From an uncultured Ruminiclostridium sp. (GTDB lineage Bacteria; Bacillota; Clostridia; Oscillospirales; Acutalibacteraceae): a stretch of 28,747 bases of DNA. Under the pieces are notes generated by a model. That model saw only the letters and a program-made list of their open reading frames with translations, was not told the DNA's origin and ran no database searches. Position numbers and translations under genes: made by a program. Of this stretch, positions 7,360 through 15,242 are shown one piece after another. The DNA is taken from assembly GCA_902490005.1 (NCBI GenBank), contig CABUCM010000035.1, forward strand, positions 1-28,747, read 5' to 3'. Within the stretch, counting starts at the first letter, position 1. Each line of letters begins with the position of its first letter.

Positions 7360-7388
7360 TTGATAATAATGATATTTACTGATATACT
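7360..7388 (+). promoter_or_regulatory. Possible distal promoter for the XRE regulator
   Basis: TTGATA (7360-7365), a 17-bp spacer and TATACT (7383-7388) give a good promoter match just after a terminator. Transcription from here would give a leader of about 205 bases before the regulator at 7602. An in-frame run of 28 codons within it (7436-7519) has no ribosome site. Confidence 0.4.
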
Positions 7389-7536
7389 TTAGAAGCGGCC
7401 ATTTATAAATCAGAATTTACCTTTTAATTTGATATATGGGTGGTGTTGAGAACAATTTGCTAGGCTTTGTTTATTGTTTGCCAGCATACTCAACAGCATA
7501 CCGCGGCAATAAAACTTGAATGTTAATATGCGTTGC

Positions 7537-7565
7537 TTGTGGCAACGGGCTGTTCCTCATATAAT
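7537..7565 (+). promoter_or_regulatory. Predicted proximal promoter of the XRE regulator
   Basis: TTGTGG (7537-7542) and TATAAT (7560-7565) are 17 bp apart, 37 bases upstream of the start codon. The -35 lies inside the inverted repeat GTTGC-TTGTG-GCAAC (7532-7546), which could be an additional protein-binding site. Confidence 0.6.
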
Positions 7566-7581
7566 TAGTGTTAACGACTAA
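7565..7581. promoter_or_regulatory. Palindrome at the XRE transcription start, possible operator
   Basis: TTAGT (7565-7569) and ACTAA (7577-7581) flank GTTAACG. The symmetry overlaps the end of the -10 box and the expected start point. A repressor bound here would block the promoter, so autoregulation by the adjacent XRE protein is a reasonable inference. Confidence 0.4.
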
Positions 7582-7601
7582 AAGAAATGAGGTTATCCCT
7601 A

Positions 7602-8111
7602 ATGTTAAACGAAAATATTAGATCAATCAGAAAATCAAAAGGACTTTCGCAAGAGGAGCTTGCTATCAGGCTGAATGTGGTGCGGCAGACAATCTCTAAA
7701 TGGGAGCAGGGATTGTCGGTTCCTGATTCTGATATGTTGATCTCCATATCAGAGGAGCTTGAAACGCCGGTAAGCGCTTTGCTTGGAGAAACTGTTGCTG
7801 AGCCAGAGGCTGACAGCTTAAAAGCGATTTCCGAAAAGCTGGAGATTATTAACTTACAGCTTGCCCAAAGGAAGACCACGCGACGAAAGATACTGCATTG
7901 GCTATTTATCACATTGTGCGCGGTCATAGTAATAATTTTCGCGGCCTTAGTGGCATTAAATAGTCCTTACCAAGGCTGGGATTATAATGATCCTGAAACC
8001 GCCGTTGCCGGAACGGCTTTTCACGCGTTTGAATGGCTGTTTGTCAGGGCCGCGCCAGTTATCCTTATCGGGACAATTGCTGGAATCATCTTGACGCGGA
8101 AGAAAGTATAA
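7602..8111 (+). CDS. XRE-family regulator with two C-terminal membrane segments
   Basis: This is a 169-residue protein. A helix-turn-helix domain of the XRE type occupies about residues 3-57 (GLSQEELAIRLNVVRQTISKWEQGLSVPD). A charged linker (62-95) follows, then membrane segments at about 98-119 and 148-165, so the DNA-binding domain is tethered to the inner face of the membrane. An in-frame ATG at 7587 is rejected, because GAGG at 7589-7592 is the ribosome site for ATG 7602 with 9-base spacing. Membrane-anchored XRE proteins are common in Firmicutes and often sense envelope or metabolite signals; the signal here is unknown. The gene is monocistronic: its own promoter lies upstream and a weak hairpin follows the stop. 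The palindrome at the promoter suggests autoregulation. Confidence 0.9.
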   Translation: MLNENIRSIRKSKGLSQEELAIRLNVVRQTISKWEQGLSVPDSDMLISISEELETPVSALLGETVAEPEADSLKAISEKLEIINLQLAQRKTTRRKILHWLFITLCAVIVIIFAALVALNSPYQGWDYNDPETAVAGTAFHAFEWLFVRAAPVILIGTIAGIILTRKKV

Positions 8112-8127
8112 AGCGGCGCTGCTTTTT
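8110..8127 (+). terminator. Weak terminator-like hairpin after the XRE gene
   Basis: AAAGCG (8110-8115) pairs with TGCTTT (8120-8125) through a GCGC loop and a T tract. The stem is only six pairs and overlaps the stop codon. Confidence 0.35.
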
Positions 8128-8489
8128 GAGGGGCGGTTAAGACTTCAAATTTCTTATTTAAAACACGATAAATGGGAATCATCTTTACTGAGCGAGTTTG
8201 AAGCTCTCCGCCGAAAAAGCAAAAATACCTTTTTTATACGCGGCGGACCCGGCCTTTTCTTACCCCTTTCCGCCCGCGCTATCAGCGGCTAGCTTTTTTA
8301 GGACGCGATGGCGGCAGGGGCCGCCCTGTACCAACCCGCGCGCCTCACAAAGCGGGGTGCGTTTAGTTTCACTGTCAAAACTTCAACTTTTTAGAATTGT
8401 GCGATCCGAACAAACGATGCGCGGAAAAAAGCCGCCGGCCGTGATTATGACGGCAATACGGCGCAAACGAAAAGGAAGTACAGAACCTG
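8128..8489. other. Gene-free region with several inverted repeats
   Basis: No convincing gene lies here. An open frame beginning at 8198 has no ribosome site, has non-coding-like composition and runs into maf. Three inverted repeats are visible: TCCGCCG (8207-8213) with CGGCGGA (8241-8247), GGCGGC (8310-8315) with GCCGCC (8320-8325), and an imperfect ACCCGC (8334-8339) with GCGGGGT (8352-8358). The stretch could hold a small structured RNA, a decayed element or only spacer. The last part contains the probable maf promoter. Confidence 0.4.
8368..8397 (+). promoter_or_regulatory. Possible maf promoter
   Basis: TTCACT (8368-8373) and TAGAAT (8392-8397) are 18 bp apart, about 90 bases upstream of maf. 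Each hexamer matches at four to five positions. Confidence 0.4.
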
Positions 8490-9065
8490 ATGAAAACAAG
8501 TTTCATTTTAGCTTCCGCTTCTCCTAGAAGAAAAGAAATTTTCTCTATGCTGGGTCTGGATTTTTCCATCCAAGCGGCGGATATTGTGGAAACCATCGCT
8601 CCCGGCCTGCCGCCGGAGGAGACGGTGACGTCCCTGGCGGCGCAAAAGGCCAAAGCGGTGAAAGACGCCATAGGCCTTTCGGACAAAACCGTGGTAGGGG
8701 CGGATACGGTGGTTTCCTTCCAGGGCCGGATTTTCGGCAAGCCAAAGTCCCCGGAGGAGGCTTTTTCCATGCTGTCGGCTCTGTCGGGGAATACCCATCA
8801 GGTGTTTACCGGGGTCTGTATCCTACTTCCGGGCGGAAAAGAAGCTTCCTTTTACGAAAAAACCGACGTGACGTTTTTTCCGCTGGCGGAAGCTGATATT
8901 TGGGACTATGTGCGTACGGAAAAGCCCTTTGACAAAGCGGGGGCCTATGGGATTCAGGGGAAAGCCGCGGTGTTTGTGGAAGGAATCCGCGGTGATTTCT
9001 TCAATGTGGTCGGTTTTCCGGCGGCCCGGTTTATACGGGCGCTGCGGGAACTGGGTCAGGGATGA
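8490..9065 (+). CDS. maf: Maf-family nucleoside triphosphate pyrophosphatase
   Basis: This 191-residue house-cleaning enzyme hydrolyses nucleoside triphosphates (dTTP/UTP or modified forms) to monophosphate and pyrophosphate in the cytoplasm. Diagnostic motifs are SASPRR (near residue 9), VVGADTVV (around 68-75), GKPKSPEEA, the KAGAYGIQG loop (about 152-160) and GDFFNVVGFP near the C-terminus. The length is normal for the family. The subfamily (dTTP/UTP versus m7GTP) is likely the former from the KAGAYGIQG form, but this was not tested by alignment. The ribosome site AAAGGAAG precedes ATG 8490. The gene appears monocistronic, ending at the shared terminator with the convergent LysM gene. Maf often sits with mreBCD or radC; neither is here. 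Confidence 0.95.
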   Translation: MKTSFILASASPRRKEIFSMLGLDFSIQAADIVETIAPGLPPEETVTSLAAQKAKAVKDAIGLSDKTVVGADTVVSFQGRIFGKPKSPEEAFSMLSALSGNTHQVFTGVCILLPGGKEASFYEKTDVTFFPLAEADIWDYVRTEKPFDKAGAYGIQGKAAVFVEGIRGDFFNVVGFPAARFIRALRELGQG

Positions 9066-9104
9066 AAAAGAATGATTTTTCCAATGGCGCTCAAATAAGG
9101 AAAA

Positions 9105-9133
9105 CCCCCCGGCCATGCCGGAGGGCTTTCTTT
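9105..9133. terminator. Bidirectional terminator between maf and the LysM gene
   Basis: CCCCCCGGC (9105-9113) pairs with GCCGGAGGG (9117-9125) with one mismatch. It is followed by CTTTCTTT on the plus strand, and by GGTTTTCC and further T's on the minus strand. It serves two convergent genes. Confidence 0.8.
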
Positions 9134-9145
9134 GCGCGGATGAGG

Positions 9146-9460
9146 TTAGGGCTTGATCCTCAGTACCTGTCCGGGATAGATCCGGTTGGGGTCCGCGATG
9201 CAGCAGTTGAGCTGGAGAAGGCGCTCCACCGTGGTATTGTATCTGTCGGCGATGGAGGACAACGTGTCTCCTTGGCGGACGATATACCATTTGGATGCCA
9301 CAGGAAACCGGGTGGCGATACGCAGCACCTGGCCGGGATAAATTTGGTCCACGTCGCTGATACCGTTATATCTGGCGATATCATTGACAGAAGTATCGAA
9401 CTTTTCCGCGATGTTCCACAGGGTATCCCCGGGGCGCACCGTGTAGTTGACAGTAGCCAA
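9146..9460 (-). CDS. Small protein of two LysM domains
   Basis: This 104-residue protein is built of two LysM peptidoglycan-binding modules. The first begins YTVRPGDTLWNIAEKF and the second YIVRQGDTLSSIADRY; each ends with an IYPGQVLRI block. There is no other domain. The start is set at TTG 9460 because AAAGGAG lies 9 bases upstream. An in-frame ATG at 9484 is upstream of that ribosome site and would add a poor N-terminus. With the TTG start no signal peptide exists, so export is not explained. Similar short LysM proteins in spore formers act in the spore coat or cortex; that is a possibility only. It is transcribed toward maf and away from asnS. Confidence 0.88.
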   Translation of the reverse strand: MATVNYTVRPGDTLWNIAEKFDTSVNDIARYNGISDVDQIYPGQVLRIATRFPVASKWYIVRQGDTLSSIADRYNTTVERLLQLNCCIADPNRIYPGQVLRIKP

Positions 9461-9586
9461 AAGGCAGCTCTCCTTTCTAAACATGAAATAGGGGCCTGTA
9501 TCATCTTATGCCAAAGGAGAAAAAGGCGTGCCGGAAGAAACGCGATGGCGAAATTGCCGGCGATGGAGGGAAAGGCTAAGTTCCCC

Positions 9587-9615
9587 TTGCATGGAGATAA
9601 AAATTGGTATAAAAT
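9587..9615 (+). promoter_or_regulatory. Predicted asnS promoter
   Basis: TTGCAT (9587-9592), 17 bp, TAAAAT (9610-9615). The identical hexamer pair and spacing precedes the aspartate aminotransferase at 11165-11193. The leader is too short for a T-box. Confidence 0.6.
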
Positions 9616-9658
9616 AGAGCTACTCTACGAATGAGAAACGATGAGGGAGATTGAAACA

Positions 9659-11053
9659 ATGACGAGAACTGAAATCGCGAGCCTTTATCAGGACCCCGCT
9701 GCTTTCAGCGGAAAAAAGGTGTCGGTCTGCGGGTGGGTGAGAACGATCCGGGACTCCAAGGCCCTGGGCTTTATGGAGCTTAACGACGGCAGCTGCTTCA
9801 AGGGCGTCCAGGTGGTCTTTGAGGATCAGAATCTTGACAACTTCAAGGAGATTGCCAAGCTGAACGTGGGGGCGGCGGTAGCTGTCACAGGCAGCTTTAT
9901 CGAAACCCCTGAGGCCAAGCAGCCTTTTGAACTCCATGCCTGTGAAATTCAGGTGGAAGGCGTATCCTCGCCGGAATATCCGCTGCAAAAGAAACGCCAC
10001 AGCCTGGAATATTTGAGGACCATTGCCCATCTGCGCCCGAGAGCCAACACGTTTTCCGCGGCTTTCCGGGTGCGGTCAGCGGCGGCCTATGGCATTCATA
10101 AATTTTTCCAGGAGCGGGGCTTTATTTACGCCCATACCCCCATCTTGACCGGCAGCGACTGCGAGGGCGCCGGCGAGATGTTTACCGCTACCACCCTGGA
10201 CCTGGAGGACCCGCCGAGAGGCGAGGACGGCCTGATCGATTTTTCCCAGGATTTCTTTGAAAAGCACACAGCCCTGACCGTGTCCGGTCAGCTGGAGGCG
10301 GAATGCATGGCCATGGCTTTCGGAAAGGTGTATACCTTTGGGCCTACTTTCCGGGCGGAGAAGTCCTATACCCAGCGCCACGCGGCGGAGTTTTGGATGA
10401 TCGAGCCGGAAATCGCGTTCGCGGACCTGAACGACGACATGGATTTGGCCAGGGATATGATGAAGTATGTCATCCGTTATGTGATGGATACCTGTCCCCA
10501 AGATCTGGCGTTTTTCAACCAATTTGTCGACAAGGGCCTGATCGACCGGTTAACCCATATCGTGGAATCGGATTTCGCCCATGTGACCTATACGGAAGCG
10601 GTGGAGATCCTGCAAAAGCACAACGACCAATTTGAATACCGGGTGGAGTGGGGCGTCGATTTACAGACGGAGCATGAAAAATACCTGACGGAGCAGGTGT
10701 TCCAAAAACCGGTGTTCGTCACCGATTATCCCAAGGAGATTAAATCCTTCTATATGCGGGCAAACGACGACGGAAAAACCGTCGCCGCCATGGATATGCT
10801 GGTGCCGGGCATCGGCGAGATCATCGGCGGAAGCCAGCGCGAGGAACGCCTGGACCGCCTGACCGCCCGAATGAAAGAGCTGGGGCTCAAGGAAGAGGAT
10901 TACTGGTGGTATTTGGATCTGCGCCGTTTCGGCACCAACAAGCATGCGGGCTTCGGCTTGGGCTTTGAGCGGCTGATTATGTATCTCACTGGGATCCAGA
11001 ACATCCGGGATGTGCTTCCCTTCCCCAGGACCACAGGCGTGGCGGAATTTTAA
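9659..11053 (+). CDS. asnS: Asparaginyl-tRNA synthetase
   Basis: This 464-residue class II aminoacyl-tRNA synthetase charges tRNA-Asn with asparagine in the cytoplasm. The N-terminal OB-fold anticodon-binding domain covers about residues 18-105 (VSVCGWVRTIRDSKALGFMELNDG). Motif 2 lies at 231-254 (FRAEKSYTQRHAAEFWMIEPE) and motif 3 at 431-440 (GFGLGFERLI), followed by the characteristic ending LPFPRT. The CEGAGEMFT stretch near 168-176 fits AsnRS rather than AspRS. An ATG at 9641 is in frame, but the ribosome site GAGGGAGA (9643-9650) serves ATG 9659, which gives the normal family length. The gene is transcribed alone, with its own promoter and terminator. Its presence suggests direct Asn-tRNA charging, without excluding an amidotransferase elsewhere. 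Confidence 0.96.
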   Translation: MTRTEIASLYQDPAAFSGKKVSVCGWVRTIRDSKALGFMELNDGSCFKGVQVVFEDQNLDNFKEIAKLNVGAAVAVTGSFIETPEAKQPFELHACEIQVEGVSSPEYPLQKKRHSLEYLRTIAHLRPRANTFSAAFRVRSAAAYGIHKFFQERGFIYAHTPILTGSDCEGAGEMFTATTLDLEDPPRGEDGLIDFSQDFFEKHTALTVSGQLEAECMAMAFGKVYTFGPTFRAEKSYTQRHAAEFWMIEPEIAFADLNDDMDLARDMMKYVIRYVMDTCPQDLAFFNQFVDKGLIDRLTHIVESDFAHVTYTEAVEILQKHNDQFEYRVEWGVDLQTEHEKYLTEQVFQKPVFVTDYPKEIKSFYMRANDDGKTVAAMDMLVPGIGEIIGGSQREERLDRLTARMKELGLKEEDYWWYLDLRRFGTNKHAGFGLGFERLIMYLTGIQNIRDVLPFPRTTGVAEF

Positions 11054-11096
11054 GCGGCAGGAACCTTTTTGAGGAATTTGCATATCCTATCAGCAT

Positions 11097-11126
11097 AAGG
11101 GCAGGCATCGGCCTGCCCTTTCTTTT
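11097..11126 (+). terminator. asnS terminator
   Basis: AAGGGCAGGC (11097-11106) pairs perfectly with GCCTGCCCTT (11111-11120) around ATCG, followed by TCTTTT. Confidence 0.9.
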
Positions 11127-11164
11127 GTGGAAAACGTTGAAAATGCAGGAATCTCTGAAAAGAC

Positions 11165-11193
11165 TTGCATTTTTATGCTGGATGGTTTAAAAT
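11165..11193 (+). promoter_or_regulatory. Predicted promoter of the aspartate aminotransferase
   Basis: TTGCAT (11165-11170) and TAAAAT (11188-11193) are 17 bp apart, 48 bases before the start codon. The hexamers are the same as those of the asnS promoter. Confidence 0.6.
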
Positions 11194-11241
11194 AACCTAT
11201 GGTTTTGACCAACGATTGCAATTACCGCAAGGAGGATTCTC

Positions 11242-12525
11242 ATGTTGGATTACTTATCGCTTGACAAGGCGCAGTTACAGCAGAAACAGCGGGTTTTACA
11301 GAAGTCCTATGCTGATTTTAAAGCCAAGGGGCTGAAGCTGGATATGTCCAGAGGCAAGCCGGGAACTGATCAAACCGACCTTTCCGGAGGCATATTCGAT
11401 ATTTTGAATAAGGACGCGGATTTCCGCTGCAAAAACGGGGTGGACTGCCGCAATTATGGCTTGCTGGAGGGAATCCCGGAAATGCGGGAGATGTTCGCCC
11501 AGATGCTTGGGGTAGAACCTGAAAATGTGTTCGTAGGGGGCAACTCCAGCTTAAATATGATGTTCGACGCCATTTCCTGCATGATGAGCCAGGGGATCGG
11601 CGGATGCGAACCCTGGAACCGGCAGGGAACCATTAAATTCCTGTGCCCGGTGCCCGGATATGACCGTCACTTCGGCATTACGGAGTTTTTCGGCATTGAA
11701 ATGATTAATGTCCCCATGACGGATTTGGGCCCGGATATGAACATCGTGGAGGAATTGGTGGCCTCCGACGAAAAAATCAAGGGGATCTGGTGCGTGCCGA
11801 AGTATTCCAATCCCCAGGGGATTACCTATTCCGATGAGACGGTCCGGCGTTTCGCGGCCTTGAAGCCGGCGGCAAAAGATTTCCGCATTATGTGGGATAA
11901 CGCCTACGCGGTTCACGATTTGAACGATACCCCGGACCAGCTTTTGAATATCATGGAGGAGTGCAGAAAAACCGGTAACGAAGACCTGCCGATTTTATTC
12001 TGCTCCACTTCTAAAATCACCTTCCCCGGATCCGGGGTGGCTGCTATGGCGGCTTCGGAAAACAACATGGCGGTGTTCAAAAGAAAATATCAATACCAGA
12101 CCATCGGCTTCGACAAACTGAACCAATTGAAGCATGTGCGGTTTTTCGGGGACTATCAAGGGCTTTTAAACCATATGCAGCTGCACCGGGGAATTTTGGA
12201 ACCCAAATTCCAAACGGTGCTCTGCCTTTTGGATGAGGAACTGCTGGGCAGGGGCGTGGCCTCCTGGACGAAGCCGAACGGGGGTTATTTTGTCAGCGTC
12301 AACGTGCTTTCCGGCTGCGCTTCCAGGGTGGTTTCCCTGTGCAAGGAGGCTGGCGTGGTGCTGACCAACGCTGGGGCCACCTATCCTTATGGAAAGGACC
12401 CCAACGACAGCAATATCCGCCTGGCGCCGACCTATCCTCCGGTAAGCGAATTGGAAACCGCAATGCAGCTGTTCTGTATCTGTGTTAAGCTGGCGGCGGT
12501 GGAAAAGCTGCTGGAGAAAAAATAA
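11242..12525 (+). CDS. PLP-dependent aspartate aminotransferase, type Ic
   Basis: This 427-residue fold-type I aminotransferase is expected to exchange the amino group between aspartate and 2-oxoglutarate. The N-terminal block LDMSRGKPGTDQTDLS (about 33-48), the VFVGGNSSLNMM phosphate-binding region, VPKYSNPQG, and the PLP lysine K258 in STSKITFPGSG identify the subgroup of bacterial aspartate aminotransferases typified by the Corynebacterium enzyme (Pfam PF12897), not the MocR regulators. The ribosome site AAGGAGG precedes ATG 11242. It is a single-gene unit with its own promoter and terminator. Its place directly after asnS fits aspartate/asparagine metabolism. Subfamily assignment is from remembered motifs; substrate specificity is inferred. 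Confidence 0.88.
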   Translation: MLDYLSLDKAQLQQKQRVLQKSYADFKAKGLKLDMSRGKPGTDQTDLSGGIFDILNKDADFRCKNGVDCRNYGLLEGIPEMREMFAQMLGVEPENVFVGGNSSLNMMFDAISCMMSQGIGGCEPWNRQGTIKFLCPVPGYDRHFGITEFFGIEMINVPMTDLGPDMNIVEELVASDEKIKGIWCVPKYSNPQGITYSDETVRRFAALKPAAKDFRIMWDNAYAVHDLNDTPDQLLNIMEECRKTGNEDLPILFCSTSKITFPGSGVAAMAASENNMAVFKRKYQYQTIGFDKLNQLKHVRFFGDYQGLLNHMQLHRGILEPKFQTVLCLLDEELLGRGVASWTKPNGGYFVSVNVLSGCASRVVSLCKEAGVVLTNAGATYPYGKDPNDSNIRLAPTYPPVSELETAMQLFCICVKLAAVEKLLEKK

Positions 12526-12540
12526 GAATGTGTCATTGAG

Positions 12541-12575
12541 AAACGGCTGCCAGTCATTCCGGCGGCCGTTTTTTT
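12541..12575 (+). terminator. Terminator of the aspartate aminotransferase
   Basis: AAACGGCTGCC (12541-12551) pairs with GGCGGCCGTTT (12561-12571) with one wobble, followed by T's. Confidence 0.88.
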
Positions 12576-12668
12576 GCCCCGATAAGCCTTGAAATGAAAA
12601 AATTTCTTATTGGTGGCTGTTTTGTGTAACTATTTCCAAATTCTGATCTTGTGCGGCAGGACATTCCA

Positions 12669-12697
12669 TTGACTTTTCCGGCTAAAAACCATATAAT
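12669..12697 (+). promoter_or_regulatory. Predicted secDF promoter
   Basis: TTGACT (12669-12674), 17 bp, TATAAT (12692-12697): a strong match. It leaves a leader of about 95 bases before secD in which I see no clear structure. Confidence 0.8.
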
Positions 12698-12797
12698 TAA
12701 ATTTGTTACGTCTGCGAGTTTATATCGAAAGCTGTATTTTGAGGGACGTTTTCTCATATGACTTCGCCGACACCAAACTACATTGGAGGATTTGCGC

Positions 12798-14204
12798 ATG
12801 AAGCGAGTAGCAAAACCGGTATTTTTTATCGTTGCCCTCCTGATTATCGCCCTTAGCGGTACGGCGTTTTTCGGCGTCCACGGCAGGAACGGGGATATTC
12901 CCGTTACCTACATAAAAGGGCTTAGCGATATCAGATGGGGTATTGACATCAAAGGCGGCGTGGAGGCTACCTTTAGCCCCGCGGACGGCGTGCAGGCGAC
13001 TAGAGAGGATATGGAGTCCGCGAAAGCGATTATTGAGCTCCGTTTGGTGAACAACAATATCACCGACTATGAGCTCTACGCGGATTACGATAACGGCAAG
13101 GTCATCGTCCGTTTCCCCTGGAAAGAGGATGAAACCGACTTTGACCCGGAAGCCGCGGTAGAGGAGCTTTCCGCCACCGCTTTGCTGACTTTCCGGGAAG
13201 GCGGGGAATATGCTTCCACGGAGGTAGGCTCGGACGGACAGCCCATTTACAAGACTCCCGCAGGAACCACGGCGGAAAACCTGATTATGGACGGCAAGGA
13301 CGTGGTATCCGCCAAGGCGGGTATGATTCAGGATGACAACGGCGCCCAGCAATTCGTGGTTGATTTGGAGTTCAACGACGAGGGCAAGGAGCTGTTCGGC
13401 GAGGCCACCAGCCGTCTGGTGGGAAAAACCATTTCCATCTGGATGGACGATGTAATGATTTCCCAGGCAACGGTGAAAGAGGCCATCACCCAGGGAAAAT
13501 GTAATATTTCCGGTAACTTTACCGCTGCTGAGGCGGCGGCTTTGGCCAGCAAGATTCAGGCGGGCGCTCTGCCCTTCCAGTTGGAAACAACCAATTTGAG
13601 GACCATTAATCCTTCGCTAGGCGCTTCCGCGCTGAACGCTATGGCGATTGCCGGCGCGATTGCTTTGATCCTGGTGTGCCTGTTTATGCTGGTGCTTTAC
13701 AGGCTTCCCGGTTTTGTGGCCTGCATCGCTTTGCTGGGACAGGTTGCCTTGTCCCTGGCGTGTGTGTCCGGTTACTTTAACTTTATCCCCAGCTTTACCA
13801 TGACGCTGCCCGGTATCGCCGGTGTGATTTTGTCCATCGGTATGGGCGTGGACGCCAATATTATAACCAACGAGCGTATTAAGGAAGAGCTAAGGGCCGG
13901 AAAGACGCTGGATGGCGCCATCCGCACCGGCAGCAGGACCAGCTTTGCCGCCATCTTTGACGGCAACATCACGGTGATTATCGTAGCCGTGATCTTGATG
14001 CTGGTATTTGGCCCCAGCAACATTCTGTCCGGTATTTTCGGCGCTTCCACAACGGGAACCATTTATTCCTTCGGCTATACGCTGTTGGTTGGCGTCATCG
14101 GCAACTTCCTCATGGGCGTTACTGCCTCCCGCCTGATGCTTTCGTCCCTGTCGGGATATAAGCACATGCGCAGAAAATCTTGGTACGGAGGTGGCGCGGC
14201 ATGA
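12798..14204 (+). CDS. secD: Protein translocase subunit SecD
   Basis: This 468-residue membrane protein is of the SecDF complex, which uses the proton gradient to help pull exported proteins through SecYEG. A first transmembrane helix (about 8-26) is followed by GIDIKGGVEATF (about 50-61) and a large outside domain. Five C-terminal helices follow, with the conserved GVDANIITNERIKEEL and the SFAAIFDGN block. The start is ATG 12798 because GGAGG at 12785-12789 is correctly spaced for it; an in-frame TTG at 12783 overlaps that site and is rejected. It overlaps secF by four bases (ATGA). It is a separate SecD rather than the fused SecDF of Bacillus, as in many Clostridia, and shorter than the 600-residue proteobacterial form. 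Confidence 0.95.
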   Translation: MKRVAKPVFFIVALLIIALSGTAFFGVHGRNGDIPVTYIKGLSDIRWGIDIKGGVEATFSPADGVQATREDMESAKAIIELRLVNNNITDYELYADYDNGKVIVRFPWKEDETDFDPEAAVEELSATALLTFREGGEYASTEVGSDGQPIYKTPAGTTAENLIMDGKDVVSAKAGMIQDDNGAQQFVVDLEFNDEGKELFGEATSRLVGKTISIWMDDVMISQATVKEAITQGKCNISGNFTAAEAAALASKIQAGALPFQLETTNLRTINPSLGASALNAMAIAGAIALILVCLFMLVLYRLPGFVACIALLGQVALSLACVSGYFNFIPSFTMTLPGIAGVILSIGMGVDANIITNERIKEELRAGKTLDGAIRTGSRTSFAAIFDGNITVIIVAVILMLVFGPSNILSGIFGASTTGTIYSFGYTLLVGVIGNFLMGVTASRLMLSSLSGYKHMRRKSWYGGGAA

Positions 14205-15163
14205 AATTCCATCAGTTTAAAATCAGATTTGTAGAAAATAAAAAGATTTTCTTTGGCATTTCCATTGCCGTATTGCTGGTCGGCGTGATCTTCAACGTGA
14301 TCTTTGGCGCGAAGCTGGATATTCAGTTTACCGGCGGCGCTATCGTAAACTATTCCTACACCGGTGATATTAACGCGGACGAACTGGCCGCTTTGGTACA
14401 GGAAACCACCGGTAAAAGCGTAAACGTCAACGAGAGCACCGATATTGTCGCCGGGGAAGACGGCGTGATCAACAATAACGTGTCTATCGAATTTTCTGGC
14501 AACGACGCGCTCTCTCTGGAAGGCCAAAAAGCCATGGAAGAAGCCATTCAGGAGAAATATCCGGATAACGGCTTCCAGAAGCTGGAATCCGACTCGGTAG
14601 ACCCGGTTAACGGTGAAAAATTCCTGCTGAAATGTCTTTGCGCGGTAGGCCTGGCCGCTGTTCTGATGATCGTTTATATCGCGTTCCGGTTCCGTAAAAT
14701 CGGGGGCTGGTCCGCCGGCGTGGTGGCGGTGATCGCCCTGCTGCACGACGTAGCAATTATTTATTTTACCTTTGTGGTATTCCGCATGCCGGTGGATGAT
14801 AACTTTATCGCCGTGGTATTGACTATTTTAGGTTACTCGCTGAACGATACCATTATCATTTATGACCGTATCCGTGAAAACAGAAGGATTTTGGGCCCCA
14901 AGGCGGAGATCGGCGAACTGGTGAACACCAGCATCAACCAGACCCTGACCCGTACCATCAATACCTCTGTGGCCACCGTTATGGCGGTAGGCGTAGTGGT
15001 AGTGGTAGGCTTGGTGTTCAACCTGTCCTCTGTGGTCACCTTTGCGCTTCCGCTGATGTTCGGCATTGTGTGCGGCTGCTATTCCAGCACCTGCATTACC
15101 GGCCCCCTGTGGGTGGTATGGCGCCGTCACCGCGCGAAAAAATTGGATGCAAAAAAGGCATAA
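14201..15163 (+). CDS. secF: Protein translocase subunit SecF
   Basis: This 320-residue partner of SecD sits in the membrane. One N-terminal helix (about 18-40) is followed by the family motif IQFTGGAIVNYSY, a periplasmic-side domain and five helices. These contain YSLNDTIIIYDRIRENRR and the NTSINQTLTRTINTS block. The ATG at 14201 sits in an ATGA overlap with the secD stop and has GGAGGTGG upstream; an in-frame TTG at 14180 is not needed. Translation is probably coupled with SecD at equal levels. A strong terminator hairpin begins 30 bases after the stop. Confidence 0.95.
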   Translation: MKFHQFKIRFVENKKIFFGISIAVLLVGVIFNVIFGAKLDIQFTGGAIVNYSYTGDINADELAALVQETTGKSVNVNESTDIVAGEDGVINNNVSIEFSGNDALSLEGQKAMEEAIQEKYPDNGFQKLESDSVDPVNGEKFLLKCLCAVGLAAVLMIVYIAFRFRKIGGWSAGVVAVIALLHDVAIIYFTFVVFRMPVDDNFIAVVLTILGYSLNDTIIIYDRIRENRRILGPKAEIGELVNTSINQTLTRTINTSVATVMAVGVVVVVGLVFNLSSVVTFALPLMFGIVCGCYSSTCITGPLWVVWRRHRAKKLDAKKA

Positions 15164-15192
15164 ATCAGGTAAAGCTAATATAGATAATTTAC

Positions 15193-15226
15193 AAAAGGCC
15201 ATTCGCGGCACGCGGATGGCCTTTTT
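15193..15226 (+). terminator. secDF terminator abutting the next ribosome site
   Basis: AAAAGGCCATTCGCG (15193-15207) pairs with CGCGGATGGCCTTTT (15211-15225) with one wobble and a three-base loop. The ribosome site GGAGG of the next gene starts at 15231, so there is no room for a promoter between them. Confidence 0.88.
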
Positions 15227-15242
15227 GAAAGGAGGAGATTCC

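Noticed and set aside
7436..7519. A 27-residue ORF after a good promoter match in the XRE upstream region
   Set aside because: There is no ribosome binding site before its ATG and no recognisable composition; an open run of this length is expected by chance.
8198..8527. A 109-codon open frame upstream of and overlapping maf
   Set aside because: No ribosome site, protein composition typical of translated non-coding DNA, and it overlaps the certain start of maf.
9484..9530. A sporulation-type promoter resemblance (GCATA and CATGTTTA) upstream of the LysM gene on the minus strand
   Set aside because: Spacing between the two elements is too long for sigma-G or sigma-E consensus, so it was not called.
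9616..9658. A T-box leader before asnS
   Set aside because: The leader after the predicted promoter is under 45 bases, far too short for a T-box.
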